Assembly: GCA_032207245.1 (NCBI GenBank)
Contig: CM063510.1
Location: forward strand, 44,393,913 to 44,457,912
Origin: Pardosa pseudoannulata
Lineage: Eukaryota; Arthropoda; Arachnida; Araneae; Lycosidae
Direction of reading: 5' to 3'
Length of the DNA: 64,000 nucleotides
Shown here: positions 1-9,679 of the stretch, piece after piece
Layout of the letters: every line of letters starts with the position of its first letter
How positions within the stretch are numbered: position 1 is the stretch's first letter
Position numbers and translations under genes: made by a program
Notes under the pieces: generated by a model
The model's input: only the letters and a program-made list of their open reading frames with translations
The model's database searches: none
Told to the model about the DNA's origin: nothing

Positions 1-230
1 TTTTATTAAGCATTTTTTCAGTTTTTTATTTTTATAAACATAAAACAAGACAAAACATTACGCAAAGTAAAAAAAATAAACGAGAGCAAAGTAGTGGAAT
101 GATACGATACACAAAATATTGGAAAATGAAAAATTAAAAGAAAATAACCAAAAGGTACAGAAAACTGTACATCACTATAAAAAACAGCAAAAAACAAAAA
201 TTTAGGCAATAAAACCTAAAAACGGAATTA

Positions 231-379
231 CGGAACGCTTATCTTCGGTACCGGAGCTCGTGGGTTCGATCCCACTTTAGCATGGATGTTTGGAATAGGC
301 CTTAAGCAGTAGGTCCCGATCTCATTCGCACCCGTGTTGCAAAAAAAGTAGACTGTAGCAGCCCCAAACCAAACCAAAA
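231..379 (+). mobile_element. tRNA-derived SINE (family 1), 5' truncated
   Basis: The head keeps a B-box-like GGTTCGATCCC at 263-273, followed by the body shared with the other family members (CATGGATGTT, then AAGCAGTAGGTCCCG, then GCAAAAAAAGTAGAC) and a CCAAACCAAACC tail. The A-box half of the tRNA-like head is missing or eroded. It is one of six copies in the window; the fuller ones are at 3188-3365 and 42264-42436. Confidence 0.8.
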
Positions 380-1095
380 ATCATTGTTTTCCTCAAAATT
401 ATATTCCTATAAATTTTTCAGCACTATTGTGCTTTATTTTTACTTCTTGTATGGCACAGTATGAGCCTAGAGGATTTAACGCCACTAAATTCTAATCAAC
501 AAACTAACGAACTTGTTAAATATTTGTGCAGTGAATATCATTCATGAGATCAATGTAGCGAAGAAAAAGGAAAAATAAAGTTTATCGGAAAATTATACAG
601 ATTTCTATGGGAGTCCTGGCAGATGCAAAATATGTAATGCTTCCTGATAAGACATGTCTTCATATCATTTCATCAGTTTCCATACATCACTTTTATCTTT
701 TTTTTTTAGTAATGCTTAAAATCTGTCTTTTACTGATAAAAGAATGATTTTACGCATGACACCCGCGATTAAAGATCACTCATTCAAAAATACGCCTCCA
801 GTGTGATAAGAACTGATATACCGATTTTTCCCTTTTTAGTAAAACGCAGTTGATATATTAATATAATAACACTTGCATAAAAGAAATTGGTCTAAAATTT
901 TTTCTTAGAGTTGATTGTTTACTGACTTCTCTCCCAAATATATATGACTTTTCTTTTAATTGGATTTTTATTGGGATGTTGATGTTTTTCCTTATTAAAA
1001 ACAGGGTCTGGATTACTTGGATGAGCCAAACTCGTGATCCAGCAGCTACTTCAAGACGAAGCGTTGCTTTCTTCGTTTTAGAGAACACCGTTACG
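380..1095. other. no gene seen
   Basis: AT-rich sequence with no convincing exon on either strand. A short motif at about 926-968 (TCTCTCCCAAATATATATGA and the following bases) recurs in diverged form at about 1473-1512, so an old local repeat is present. The missing ITP exon was looked for here on the minus strand without success. Confidence 0.4.
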
Positions 1096-1290
1096 GTGCA
1101 AGAACGACTTTAGCTTAAATGGAGGTTCCTTTATTTTGGAAGCAGTGTCCAAGTAGACCTCCAGGTTTGGTTTACTATCTTCGTTTGAACTTGGAGGACA
1201 TTGCGACCACGAATCTATTTTACCTGTCCAAGACGCCGTTAGGGAACATAACCGTCTTTTGCCGACTAGAGCCTCGAACTTATAAGCTTT
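1096..1290. repeat. dispersed repeat, copy A
   Basis: Diverged homology to 4935-5160, including GGACATTGCGACC followed in both by a similar ATTTTAC and GCC-TTA-GAACAT series. The two copies are in the same orientation. No coding potential is shared, so this is probably an old non-autonomous transposon of unknown family. Confidence 0.55.
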
Positions 1291-1949
1291 GAGTTGAAGC
1301 TCTCATCAACCAAGTTGTGAGGTCAAAATTTTGAGCTGCGTATTTATGGAATTCCCCCTTCCTTCCATCCAGCACGTTCATCCTCTATGATCCACTCAAC
1401 AACTCTTTAATACCTAGATCTAAGGCTGTAGTGTTCGCTAGAATAGCTCATCCAAGATAAAGTTTGCTTATTTCTCTCCTAACTATTTATGACTTTCCTT
1501 TTAATTGAATTTAGCTATGCCACGACCGAAACTACAGAGCACGCATGTGCCCAAATTTGTAGGACGGCCAGTAGACTATAGAACAGTAAAATGTGTTAAC
1601 TAAAGCCTCTTTCTTTTTAAAAAGTACAAAAATGATTTTGTTGCAAATATCTTCTTTCTTTTTTTTCCTCTTTCACTTTTCGCATCTGGGAATAACTGTT
1701 TTCATAAACTTTGGTTAGTATTTAATGAATACTTCTTCCATATTTTGTTATTTAAAAAAGATTGATTTTCAATACAAGATTACAATCTTAAAAGAATTTT
1801 TTTTACTTAAAACTCGGAATAACGTGAAAAAGAAGCTAAATATTGACAGTCGACACTGAGTATGAGATAGACAGTGGTCATTTACATCCAGGTTTTTGGA
1901 TAGTAATTTTATATTTTAAAAAAGATTAATGAGGACATTGTTTTATTAC

Positions 1950-2140
1950 CTGCATCGTGTATGTACGTCTGATTCCCTGAAGAGCTGATAACATTCCTCG
2001 CACACTCTGTAGAGGCGGGCGAACTTCGCTTTGTCATACTCGCCCATGCAGCCCATTTCAGCAAAGCTGCGCTTGATAGCGTGTGAGGAAATGGCAGCTC
2101 CGAAAAGCAGTGGCAGAAGAATAGAAGCAGAAGCTTTCAT
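1950..2140 (-). CDS. ITP: Ion transport peptide / CHH-family neuropeptide, signal peptide plus N-terminal exon (partial)
   Basis: Seen: on the minus strand an ATG at 2140 opens a hydrophobic signal peptide (MKASASILLPLLFGAAISSH), then IKR as a dibasic cleavage site, then a mature peptide starting SFAEMGC. Cysteines fall at mature positions 7, 23, 26 and 39, within GCMGEYD, RVCEECYQLF and TRCR. Coding sequence ends at a CAG|GTAATA donor (last exon base 1950), splitting an Arg codon in phase 2. A good acceptor (TTTTACAG) at 2168-2170 puts 27 nt of 5' UTR in this exon. Known: CHH/ITP hormones have this cysteine spacing, and their genes carry an intron after residue 40; they are secreted regulators of ion and water balance. 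The next exon should supply the partners of Cys7 and Cys26 but is not seen in 1-1949. Spiders also recruited this family into venom (latrodectins and related peptides); the close match to the neuropeptide pattern favours the hormone. Confidence 0.85.
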
Positions 2141-2967
2141 CGCACCCTTTAAGAATCAGGATCGGGACTGTAAAAGACCAATGTCATGTTTCAGGATTTT
2201 TGAATTATATATACAGTCAGTACCGGTTATATGGTCACCCGCTTATAAGGGCACCCCGCTTATATGGTTAGTATTCTAAAGCCCCGTCTAATTTAATAGG
2301 GAACATGTCGTCGTCTTCCATTTGATGGTAGTTGTTGGAGTCCCTGGCCCATGAGGGTATATCTCCAGTAGTTAAGATGCATAATAATAAAGGGAGCGGT
2401 TCTTGATGAGTATTAAATGTGATACAGATGCCAGTTCCATTAAGTATATTATAAAAAAAATAATAAAAGTTAAGTAAATTAATAATAAATGAATAATAAT
2501 TAAAAAAAGGCTAAAAAATAATATGATAGTAATGATTAAATATGACATAAATGAGATTAAATATGATTTAAAATGAGTAAATGCGATTAAATATGAGTAT
2601 AATACAGTAACATAAGAGTAAAACGTAGTATTACATTGAAAAAAGCCGATTCGAATCGTAATTCGGATCCTGGGAAATGACCAGTAAAATTTCTCCGTGC
2701 ATGAGTGGGCGGAGCCTAAGCTCTAAAGCGCACCGCTTATAGAGTCATTTTCTTTTTCTTGTTACCGGTTATATGGTCAGTTTCATGTTTTCAAAGAGTT
2801 TCCATTTCCCCCCCCCTTTTTTTTATTAAGAAGTCAATTCGAAATCAAAGAACACCTGAATTCAAGCCTTTATTTTTCTCTCTTTCCTTCCCTTTCCCTC
2901 TTTCTTATTTTTGTAGACTCATCGTGGGAGTTTTCCGACTCTCTTAGTTCTCGCCCCCCACTGATAA

Positions 2968-3141
2968 CAAGTGGATATCTGTCTGTTTATTGGAAGCAGT
3001 TATTTTCTCGTACATGACATCAGGTATTATTTTACTAATTCCGAAGCAGCAGATGATCATTTAAAAGCTATTAGGGACTTAGAAAAAGTTGTGTTAACAA
3101 CCAACAAAAGGAAGCAAACTTCTATACCTGATTATTTTTAA
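2968..3141 (+). pseudogene. pogo/Tigger transposase C-terminal remnant with PIP-box-like end
   Basis: An open stretch preceded by a stop at 2965 and ending with TAA at 3139-3141. Its tail contains EAADDHLKAIRDLEK, then a basic KRKQ, and finishes QTSIPDYF. Pogo-type transposases typically end with an acidic/helical segment and a PCNA-interacting-protein box (Q-x-x-aliphatic-x-x-aromatic-aromatic). QTSIPDYF fits that pattern exactly. No HTH or DDD catalytic core remains upstream, so this is a fragment. The family call rests on element ends plus this tail. Confidence 0.6.
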
Positions 3142-3187
3142 ATACATTGAACATGAATGTATGTATGCATGTGTACTGTACTTTGAT

Positions 3188-3365
3188 GCCGAACGATGGC
3201 CGAATGGTAGAGTACTGCTCTTCGGAACCGGAGTTCGTGGGTTCGAATCCCGCTGCTGGCATGGATGTTTGTAGCCGTTCGGAATGGGCTTTAAACTGTA
3301 GGTCCCGGTCTCATTAGCCCTCGTGTGCAAAACAGTAGACCGTTGAGCTCCAAACCAAACCAAAC
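3188..3365 (+). mobile_element. tRNA-derived SINE (family 1), full length with 12-bp TSD
   Basis: Begins GCCGAACGATGGCCGAATGG (A-box region), has the B box GGTTCGAATCC, then the body GCATGGATGTTTGTAGCCGT and a 3' CCAAACCAAACCAAAC tail. It is flanked by a perfect 12-bp target-site duplication, CTGTACTTTGAT, at 3176-3187 and 3366-3377. It is inserted inside the pogo-like element, so it is the younger of the two. Confidence 0.92.
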
Positions 3366-3640
3366 CTGTACTTTGATATGTAAGGTAAGCTAATAAATTG
3401 CCCCCCCCCAAAAAAAAAAAAATTATTGAATATTTTTAATGTAGTTTTTACTTCTCGAATTAATTATTAAAATGTTCTTAAAAGTATAATTATTTGTTTA
3501 TGAGTACTATATTCTGATAGTTGAATATAATCCTGCCACAATTCAGTAGGATTGTATCGTTTCTCATATAGGGTCACCCCGCTTATATGGTCTGATTTTT
3601 CTGGACCGCTGAGCTGACCATATAACCGATACAGACTGTA

Positions 3641-4147
3641 CAATCAAGTCTAGGACCGGTTCTAGCAGTTTTGCAGCCTCGGAAATATTTCTCCTTCACG
3701 ATACATATGGCTGTAAATTTTTCCTAGTGGATGCGAACTTTTTTTAAAACAGCGTATAAACATAAAACAGATATTTACTTTACTGATCTCAATTATTTCG
3801 CAACATTGATTACTTATTACTACTCTGAATTGTCTAAACGAAACAATTTTGTGCATTCTTTCCACCCTTAAGTTGGGCCTATTGTTGTAACTCATCCCTT
3901 TTGTAAGCTTTCTTACACCAGGTCCAAGAGCCAATCACAATATGCGACATGTCCAATGATTATTAACCTTTTTTTAAGATACCACCCCCCTATGAAGCCG
4001 AAAATTATTCAACGCCCCCCTTTGTAAAAATCCTTTAATTTAAAATGTAGGAGAAGTACTCAATTATTAGAAGCAAAATATTTAAGCCATTTTCTTCAAT
4101 AGAGTTACAAATCAAATTTTTGTTTCTGAGACACGCTGAAGCAACGC
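3641..4147. other. no gene seen
   Basis: AT-rich sequence between the pogo-like element and the piggyBac-type MITE. No splice-bounded exon or recognisable element; two short C-runs occur near 3985 and 4015. Confidence 0.4.
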
Positions 4148-4151
4148 TTAA

Positions 4152-4377
4152 CCCTTTCGTGGGCCGTGGGAAGATTACTTCTCACCTACACAATCTTACA
4201 AAATGCACCTGTGGGAAGCGCATTATAATATATTGGTCTTGTTATTGAAACGACGGGAAACCTGATTCCCGCTTCGGTTTTGCGCTGTCATCAATATTTC
4301 GATCGATTGAATAAAATTAACAGCTCCGTTTGAAAGTTTGGAAACGTGTAATGAGAAATAAATGGACCACGAAAGGG
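4152..4377. mobile_element. piggyBac-type MITE (226 bp)
   Basis: Flanked by TTAA at 4148-4151 and 4378-4381. The ends are CCCTTTCGTGGGCC and GGACCACGAAAGGG, inverted repeats with one mismatch. TTAA targets and termini starting CCC are hallmarks of piggyBac-superfamily elements. No ORF, so non-autonomous. A second candidate with related ends lies at 31313-31513. Confidence 0.75.
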
Positions 4378-4386
4378 TTAAACGAT

Positions 4387-4550
4387 TACTATGGCCGAAT
4401 GGTTAGGGCGCTGACTTTCGATTTCGGAGTTCGTCGGTTCGAATCCCACTGGAACATAGATCTTCAGAATCGGTTTTAAGTAGTAGATCCCAGTCTCAAT
4501 AGCTCTCGTGCTGCAAAAAAGTAGACCATAGCGCTCCAAACCAAAACAAA
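4387..4550 (+). mobile_element. tRNA-derived SINE (family 1)
   Basis: Contains ATGGCCGAATGGTTAGGGCG, a B box GGTTCGAATCC, GTAGTAGATCCCAGTCTC and a CCAAACCAAAACAAAC tail. It starts six bases after the right TTAA of the neighbouring piggyBac-type MITE. No clear target-site duplication was found. Confidence 0.85.
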
Positions 4551-4934
4551 CGAATGCTGTTGATTAAATATATATTTTTGAATGTTGGCTCAATTTCATG
4601 CAGAACGTAGGAAGGAAAATAACTGGTTCTGGTACCACCACGTAATTTTGTTTTATTAGTGATAAAAATCGTGTAAATTAGATGATTAATATAATAAATT
4701 TCTTTAGTACTTTTAAAATTAATTTTGAAAGTCAAACCTTATCACATCGCCTCCCTACCGCCCTAAACAAGTTCACTGCCCACCAGCATCGCCCCATCAC
4801 CCCCGTTGAGAACGAATGGATAGTCCATGCTAAGGGTAATATGCAGCTTCACTTGAGCAAAGAACCACGAAGGCTGAAGACTGACTAAACCTTATGAAAG
4901 GGCGTAATTTTTGTTAGATGAGTACAGCTAGGGT

Positions 4935-5160
4935 AAAAGAACGTCTTGTCTTAAGTGGGTCCTTGTAATTTAGAAACAGAGACCAAGATGAAGATTCCCA
5001 GGCATGGTCTGCCACCTCTAGAGGTATCGTTTGGGACCTTGGTGGACATTGCGACCTCGAACATATTTTACTTGCCCCAAACGCCATTAATGAACATGGA
5101 GAACTTTGACGGCTCAAGCCTCAATACTGTAATCCTCCGGTTACGAGAATGCCATAATGG
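4935..5160. repeat. dispersed repeat, copy B
   Basis: Diverged same-orientation copy of 1096-1290; the best-conserved part is TGGACATTGCGACC and the 60 bases after it. Confidence 0.55.
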
Positions 5161-5184
5161 AGTTCTGCCGCTCAATGTTGACCT

Positions 5185-5310
5185 ATGAGAAAAATAAAAT
5201 TTCTCCGGCCGGCTTGCATTTTAATTATTCCTTAACTGAATTATATCACGTAATAGAACAGCAAATTGCATTTTATGATTAAGCAAGTGAGAATAACATA
5301 ACATTAAAAT
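5185..5310 (-). mobile_element. single arm of palindromic MITE family P
   Basis: AAAATTTCTCCGGCCGGCTT plus following TTTTAATTATTCC and AGAACAGCAAA match the arms of the two inverted-repeat elements at 10941-11285 and 13975-14300. Only one arm is seen here, so this copy is truncated. Confidence 0.5.
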
Positions 5311-5725
5311 CTGAGCTTAATGTGTCATTTTAATGCGTAAGAAATATAAGTATTTAAATATTATATTAACAATGAATTTAAAAATAAAGTAACAACTGTA
5401 TTACAAAAAATATTATTTATTAATCCGAAGCAAACAACGTGAGTAGAGATAGCTCTCAAAATGTCGAACCGATTCAAAAAGAATAGCGCTTTCAGAACGA
5501 CAAAACTGCCCGGTAAACGATATCGGCCGTTCGAAAACGACAAAATCGTCTTTGAATCGGCTGGTGGGAAAGCGAGTAGCTCATCTGAGTGATTTTTAAG
5601 TTCGCCGATGTCGGAGAACGACAGTCGTCTAAGATTTATCGCTGTCGTGTCGGTAAGTGGGAAAACGATCTAAAGCATGGGGCTAAACTGCTACAGGTCT
5701 CCTACAAAGCGATCTCCTTATAGCA
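5311..5725. other. no gene seen
   Basis: AT-rich in the first half, CpG-richer after 5450 with several CGAACGACAAA-like short repeats. Probably a transposon remnant of unrecognised family. Confidence 0.3.
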
Positions 5726-5896
5726 GGCATCAAACAATGGCCTAACCGGTAGGCTGCTGCTCTTCGATATTAAAGTCTATTAATCCACTATGACGTGAAT
5801 GTTCGCAGCCGTTCGGAATCGGCTTTAAAAAGTGAGTACTGGTTTCATAAACCTTCGTGTAACACAAAATAGACAGTTGTGCTCCAAATTAAAACA
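5726..5896 (+). mobile_element. tRNA-derived SINE (family 1), degenerate
   Basis: The head is eroded (ATGGCCTAACCGGTAGGCTG, B box lost), but the body GCAGCCGTTCGGAATCGGCT and tail AGACAGTTGTGCTCCAAATT align with the family. It appears to be an old copy. Confidence 0.75.
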
Positions 5897-6099
5897 TTAT
5901 AACAGGTTTCTTGTGCGAGATCATTCAAACAACTCAATTTTTTTTCTTAAAAACAGCACTTGTTTGGTGTTATAAATCATTATTGAAGTTATTAACCGTA
6001 TTAATCCCAACTTGACACTTTGAGATTGCAGTTTTTATAAAAGTCTGACTTATTAGAATTTATTTATTTCTGAGATTCTATATAATGTGAATTCATATA

Positions 6100-7107
6100 C
6101 ACTCAAGAGCCAAAACATTATGACTACCCCTACATTTTGCAATGAACTCGTCTGGATGAAGTGGAAGGCACGTGATCAGGTGGTGCGTGATCAGTATTTA
6201 ACTGCTGCTGGAGAGTCTGAAGAATCATTCTTTCACTTACTTCTGTGTGTGAGGGGAAAGGCTACGGAGCTAAGCGATTTAGATTGAGGGCAGAATGTAT
6301 TAGCACGAATGCTCGGAACAAGCATTTCCGAAACTGCACGACTCGTGGGTTGTTCGCGATCTACAGTTGTTAGTACTTATGCAAAGTGGATGAATGACGG
6401 TGAAACCAGCAGTAGACGGCATGGTGTTGGATGTTCACACGCTATCAAAGAAAAAGGTCATCGGAGACTGTCTGGCGACTGGTCCATGGATGAGTGGGAG
6501 AGAGTTGCCTGGTGAGATGAATCACGTTTTGTCATTCATCCCGCCGATGGCCGTGTCAGGATACGCCGTCTTCCAGGCGAACAGTTGCTCCCTCAATGTA
6601 CAGTAGGTAGTAGGTTGTGGCGGTATTATGCTTTGGGGGACGTTCTCTTGGGCGTCTCTGGGACCCGTGGTTTTGGTAGAGCAGACCATGAATGCTACAG
6701 GTTATCTGAACATCATTGGGGACCAGTTGCACCCTTACATGGCCTCTGTTTTTCCAGCTGGAAATGGAATGTTCCAACAGGACAACGCCCAGTGTCACAA
6801 GGCTAAAATTGTGTTGGAGTGGTTCCAGGAACATGATGCTGATTCCAGTTAATGTCCTGGCGCCTAACTCACCGGATCTCAATCCGATAGAACACATTTG
6901 GGTGTCATGGGACGGCAGCTCAGACTTCAAAGACCACTGATTCGCAATATCTCGGACTTGCGTAACGGTTGCTTAAACAGCTGGTACAATCTGTCTCTGT
7001 CCAAGGACTTGTAGCATCTATGCCAAGGCGGGTTCAAGCTGTCTTGCTCGCCAAAGGTGAGCCAATTCGTTATTAACAGGTGGTCATAATGCTTTGGATC
7101 TTGAGTG
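6100..7107 (+). mobile_element. Tc1-like transposon, about 1.0 kb, decayed and internally deleted
   Basis: About 25-bp terminal inverted repeats: CACTCAAGAGCCAAAACATT at the left, and at the right an end that reads CACTCAAGATCCAAAGCATT on the minus strand. TA duplications lie at 6098-6099 and 7108-7109. Autonomous Tc1 elements are about 1.6 kb, so roughly a third is missing, mostly between the DNA-binding and catalytic parts. Confidence 0.9.
6126..6940 (+). pseudogene. Tc1 transposase, frameshifted remnant
   Basis: Reading-frame pieces on the plus strand keep the family order. An N-terminal piece includes a helix-turn-helix (TARLVGCSRSTVVSTYAKW, within 6309-6515). A catalytic piece includes MLWGTFSWASLGP and FQQDNAQCHKAK (second Asp, codon at 6781). 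A third, in another frame, has LAPNSPDLNPIEHIW, with the final Glu codon at 6890-6892. The spacing between that Asp and Glu is about 35 codons, compatible with the DD34E arrangement after one frameshift. Stops and frame changes make it non-functional. The first catalytic Asp region is deleted. Confidence 0.88.
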
Positions 7108-7109
7108 TA

Positions 7110-7745
7110 TAATTTATTTTAATTTTCTATGAAACGCGAAATACTTTAATCCGATTTGACCCAAATCTATGTATCCCGTAGAGTGGTTGCTACAGAATGC
7201 ATTTCCTGGTTTGAAATAATTCTGAATTTCATATAACACGTTTTCCGTGTAACATGGAACGAATTAAAGGCAAATGGACTTGTATGGATGTATTGTCATT
7301 AATCTATGTAGATGTGAAACATGTCTTTTCAGACTTATTTTAAGTATTTTTATAGTTATGAATCGAGAATCGTACTGTTCTTGGTTTTCAATCATATTTC
7401 AAGGCACTTATAATTAAAGTATAGAAAACCAATTAAAATATAAAATAAAGTATAATATATAAAATATAAAATATACATCATTTCAATTAATGTATAAAAC
7501 TCGTATGCTTTCCTGTTTGATATTTTAAACGAGAAAATCCCTAAAAACCCCGCTAGGAGATAAATAAAGTACCTGATAAAGTAAATATTAAATATATAAC
7601 TGGAAATATCATGTTTTTATGTTGTTTTAAAATTAAGATTATTCTTATAGCTTATGAGCTCTACTTTGAAGCTGTTTTTTCCCCATCCAGCTAAATTCAA
7701 TACTACGTTATTAAAATATTGTGTAAAGTTAAAATTCTTAGTTTG
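7110..7745. other. no gene seen
   Basis: AT-rich spacer between the Tc1 element and a tandem repeat; short ATAAAATATAAAATATA-like low complexity near 7440-7480. Confidence 0.4.
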
Positions 7746-7748
7746 ATA

Positions 7749-8325
7749 TGAACTAATAGTTTTATTTGCTATTTAGGTAAAAACTGTGTCAAACATTTCC
7801 AGTTTCAAACCTTAAACTGAACAGAAAAAATTTAGTGCACCTGTTTTACTTTGACTGAGGTATAACTTTCAGTTTTAGCCAACCTACTTTTGCCAGTTAC
7901 TTCATCAAGAAAACAGGTTTCGGGTGCAATATTCTGTAAAAATATTGTCTTATTTGTTCTTTAAGTAGGTTATGTGCCAAAAATTTCACTTTTCGAATCT
8001 CAAACTAAACAGAAAAAATTTAGTGCACATGTTTTACTTTGACTGACGATATAACTTTCATTTATAGCCAACCTACTTTTTGCCAGTTACTTCATCAAGA
8101 AAAAGTTTTGGGTGCAATATTAAGAAAAATATTAATTAATAGTCTTATTTGTCATTTAAATAAAAAATGTGCCAAATATTTCTCTTTTTAAATCTCAAAC
8201 TGAACAGAAAAACTTGGTGTGCGGATTTTACCTTGACTAAATGTATTGTTTTCAGTCATAACTAACCTATTTTTGCCAATTACTTCGCCATGGAAAGGTC
8301 TTGGGTGCAAAATATGAAGCATATA
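7749..8325. repeat. tandem repeat, three copies of about 190 bp
   Basis: The same series (CTTATTTG-like start, GTGCCAAA, AAACTGAACAGAAAAA, TTAGTGCAC, GCCAACCTACTTTTGCCAGT, TTGGGTGCAATAT) recurs beginning near 7757, 7946 and 8141. The third copy is the most diverged. No ORF runs through the array. Confidence 0.85.
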
Positions 8326-8981
8326 CCTTGTTACTCATGTTATGCGTATACAAAGTTGTCCAGTACCAAAATGGTTTGAATCAATGATATAACGCCTAAT
8401 AACGATATTCCAGGGTAAACTTTAGGTTAAAAAAAAATTGTTTTTAAAAAAATAATAAGATTTATTTAAATGTGTATAACAATTTAACGGGATTTCTATA
8501 TTTCATAGAAGTTTCTCATTTAAAACTCGATATCAAACTAATTCATGAATAGGGTTAGATGAAAGAGTACAAAAGTTCAGTCACTAAACCCAGTGCCGAA
8601 TTACCTATTAAGCGGAGTAGGCAATTGCTTATGAGCCCCACGCTTTTTAGAAGCCCTGCAACATTAAATTAAACCTTCTATATATATACACAAAAAAATC
8701 CTTAAATGCAGAAATTTTGATTACAATAAAGAAATGTTTGATTGCAGTATTAGCAAATCTTACTGAATACAGGAACCTATTCCAGCAAACAACTAAGCAA
8801 TACTAGTACAATTTACAATAAATAGGAAATATTTACACTTGTATTACATATGTTGTTTGTTGTAATATAAACTAGTTTTTCTACATTAACATTTTTACTA
8901 TAATAATGGTTCATTTTAACTGTTCCATATTACAAATAGAAGATTTTAAAAATAAAGAACGAATCCAGCATCAAGATCATA

Positions 8982-9597
8982 CACTGTCTACCAATAAGTA
9001 TTTGGACACCTGTGATAGAAAATGAAAAGTAACTTTATTCAAAATCAATAGTTGGTAGAGCCTTCACGAAAGGCAATTACAGCGTGAACCCTTCGGGGCA
9101 CGCTGTAAGGCTTATGGGCAGCAGCACGATCATGAAAACCAAGTAGATGTGCTTCCTTACGGATGATATTCATTGAAACAATACTCCCGGATGCCTGTTG
9201 AAACTCCTCGCGGATGAGGGCCATCGGTTGGGTGCGGTTCTTCCGAACTTCTCTGGACAGTACTCGTCGGTCTCTCTCTCCCAGTTTCGTTGGTCTGCCG
9301 ACTAGGGGCACATTCCGACAATCACCGCTCCCCTTCCACATCGTAATCACATAGGCCACTGTCGATTTTGGGTACTTCAAATCGCTAGATATGTTCCTTA
9401 AGGATTGGTCACATTTGTGATACTCGATAATTATACCTTTCTCGAAATCAGAGAGCTCCGAACTGAGCGGCATCTTGTATGCGACTAATGCCGATGCGGT
9501 TTTCTACACGATGTATACCGGCGAAGGCCGTGACGTACCTCAGGATCGCAGATATCGTCATTTGCATAAGTATCCAAATACTTATTGGAAGACAGTG
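8982..9597 (-). mobile_element. Tc1-like element, 616 bp, internally deleted
   Basis: Terminal inverted repeats CACTGTCTACCAATAAGTAT (left) and, read on the minus strand, CACTGTCTTCCAATAAGTAT (right) extend about 26 bp. They are flanked by TA at 8980-8981 and 9598-9599. The element holds one ORF on the minus strand, which covers only the DNA-binding part of the transposase. Its sequence is in better condition than the element at 6100-7107. Confidence 0.9.
9045..9473 (-). CDS. Tc1 transposase DNA-binding region, 142 aa ORF lacking the catalytic domain
   Basis: Seen: an uninterrupted minus-strand frame from ATG at 9473 to a stop ending at 9045. It starts MPLSSELSDFEKGIIIEYHK, followed by a first helix-turn-helix (SLRNISSDLKYPKSTVAYVI), a GRPTKLGERDRR segment matching the GRP-type linker between the two HTH units, and a second HTH-like region up to AHLLGFHDRAA. 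It ends shortly after, without any of the DDE catalytic segments. Known: Tc1 transposases bind their inverted repeats through this paired HTH region. Inference: an internal deletion fused the 5' part of the gene to the 3' end of the element. The intact frame could still make a repeat-binding peptide, but no host function is shown. Confidence 0.75.
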   Translation of the reverse strand: MPLSSELSDFEKGIIIEYHKCDQSLRNISSDLKYPKSTVAYVITMWKGSGDCRNVPLVGRPTKLGERDRRVLSREVRKNRTQPMALIREEFQQASGSIVSMNIIRKEAHLLGFHDRAAAHKPYSVPRRVHAVIAFREGSTNY

Positions 9598-9679
9598 TAT
9601 ATATTTATTTTTGAAAACTCGACGTAATCAACGTTTCCCAATATTATGACCGAATAAGATATATATAACGAATGCTACT

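Larger units (their letters stand above)
2214..3638. mobile_element. pogo/Tigger-like DNA transposon, decayed, with nested SINE
   Basis: Terminal inverted repeats: CAGTCAGTACCGGTTATATG at the left, and at the right a matching end reading CAGTCTGTATCGGTTATATG on the minus strand. TA dinucleotides flank both ends (2212-2213 and 3639-3640). Subterminal CCGCTTATA motifs occur on both sides. An internal copy of the terminal motif (TACCGGTTATATGGTCAG) at about 2763 suggests a composite or rearranged element. It contains a transposase C-terminal remnant (2968-3141) and a SINE (3188-3365). The left end lies 46 bp from the splice acceptor of the ITP exon, so the element sits in the upstream intron of that gene. 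Confidence 0.8.

Noticed and set aside
1..1949. Downstream exon of the ITP gene
   Set aside because: No minus-strand segment with an acceptor, the required phase and the expected C-F ... C pattern could be found; it probably lies beyond the window.
3188..3262. Apparent tRNA genes with A and B boxes (also at 4387, 32191 and 42264)
   Set aside because: They continue into long SINE bodies with target-site duplications, and the tRNA folds are incomplete, so they are SINE heads.
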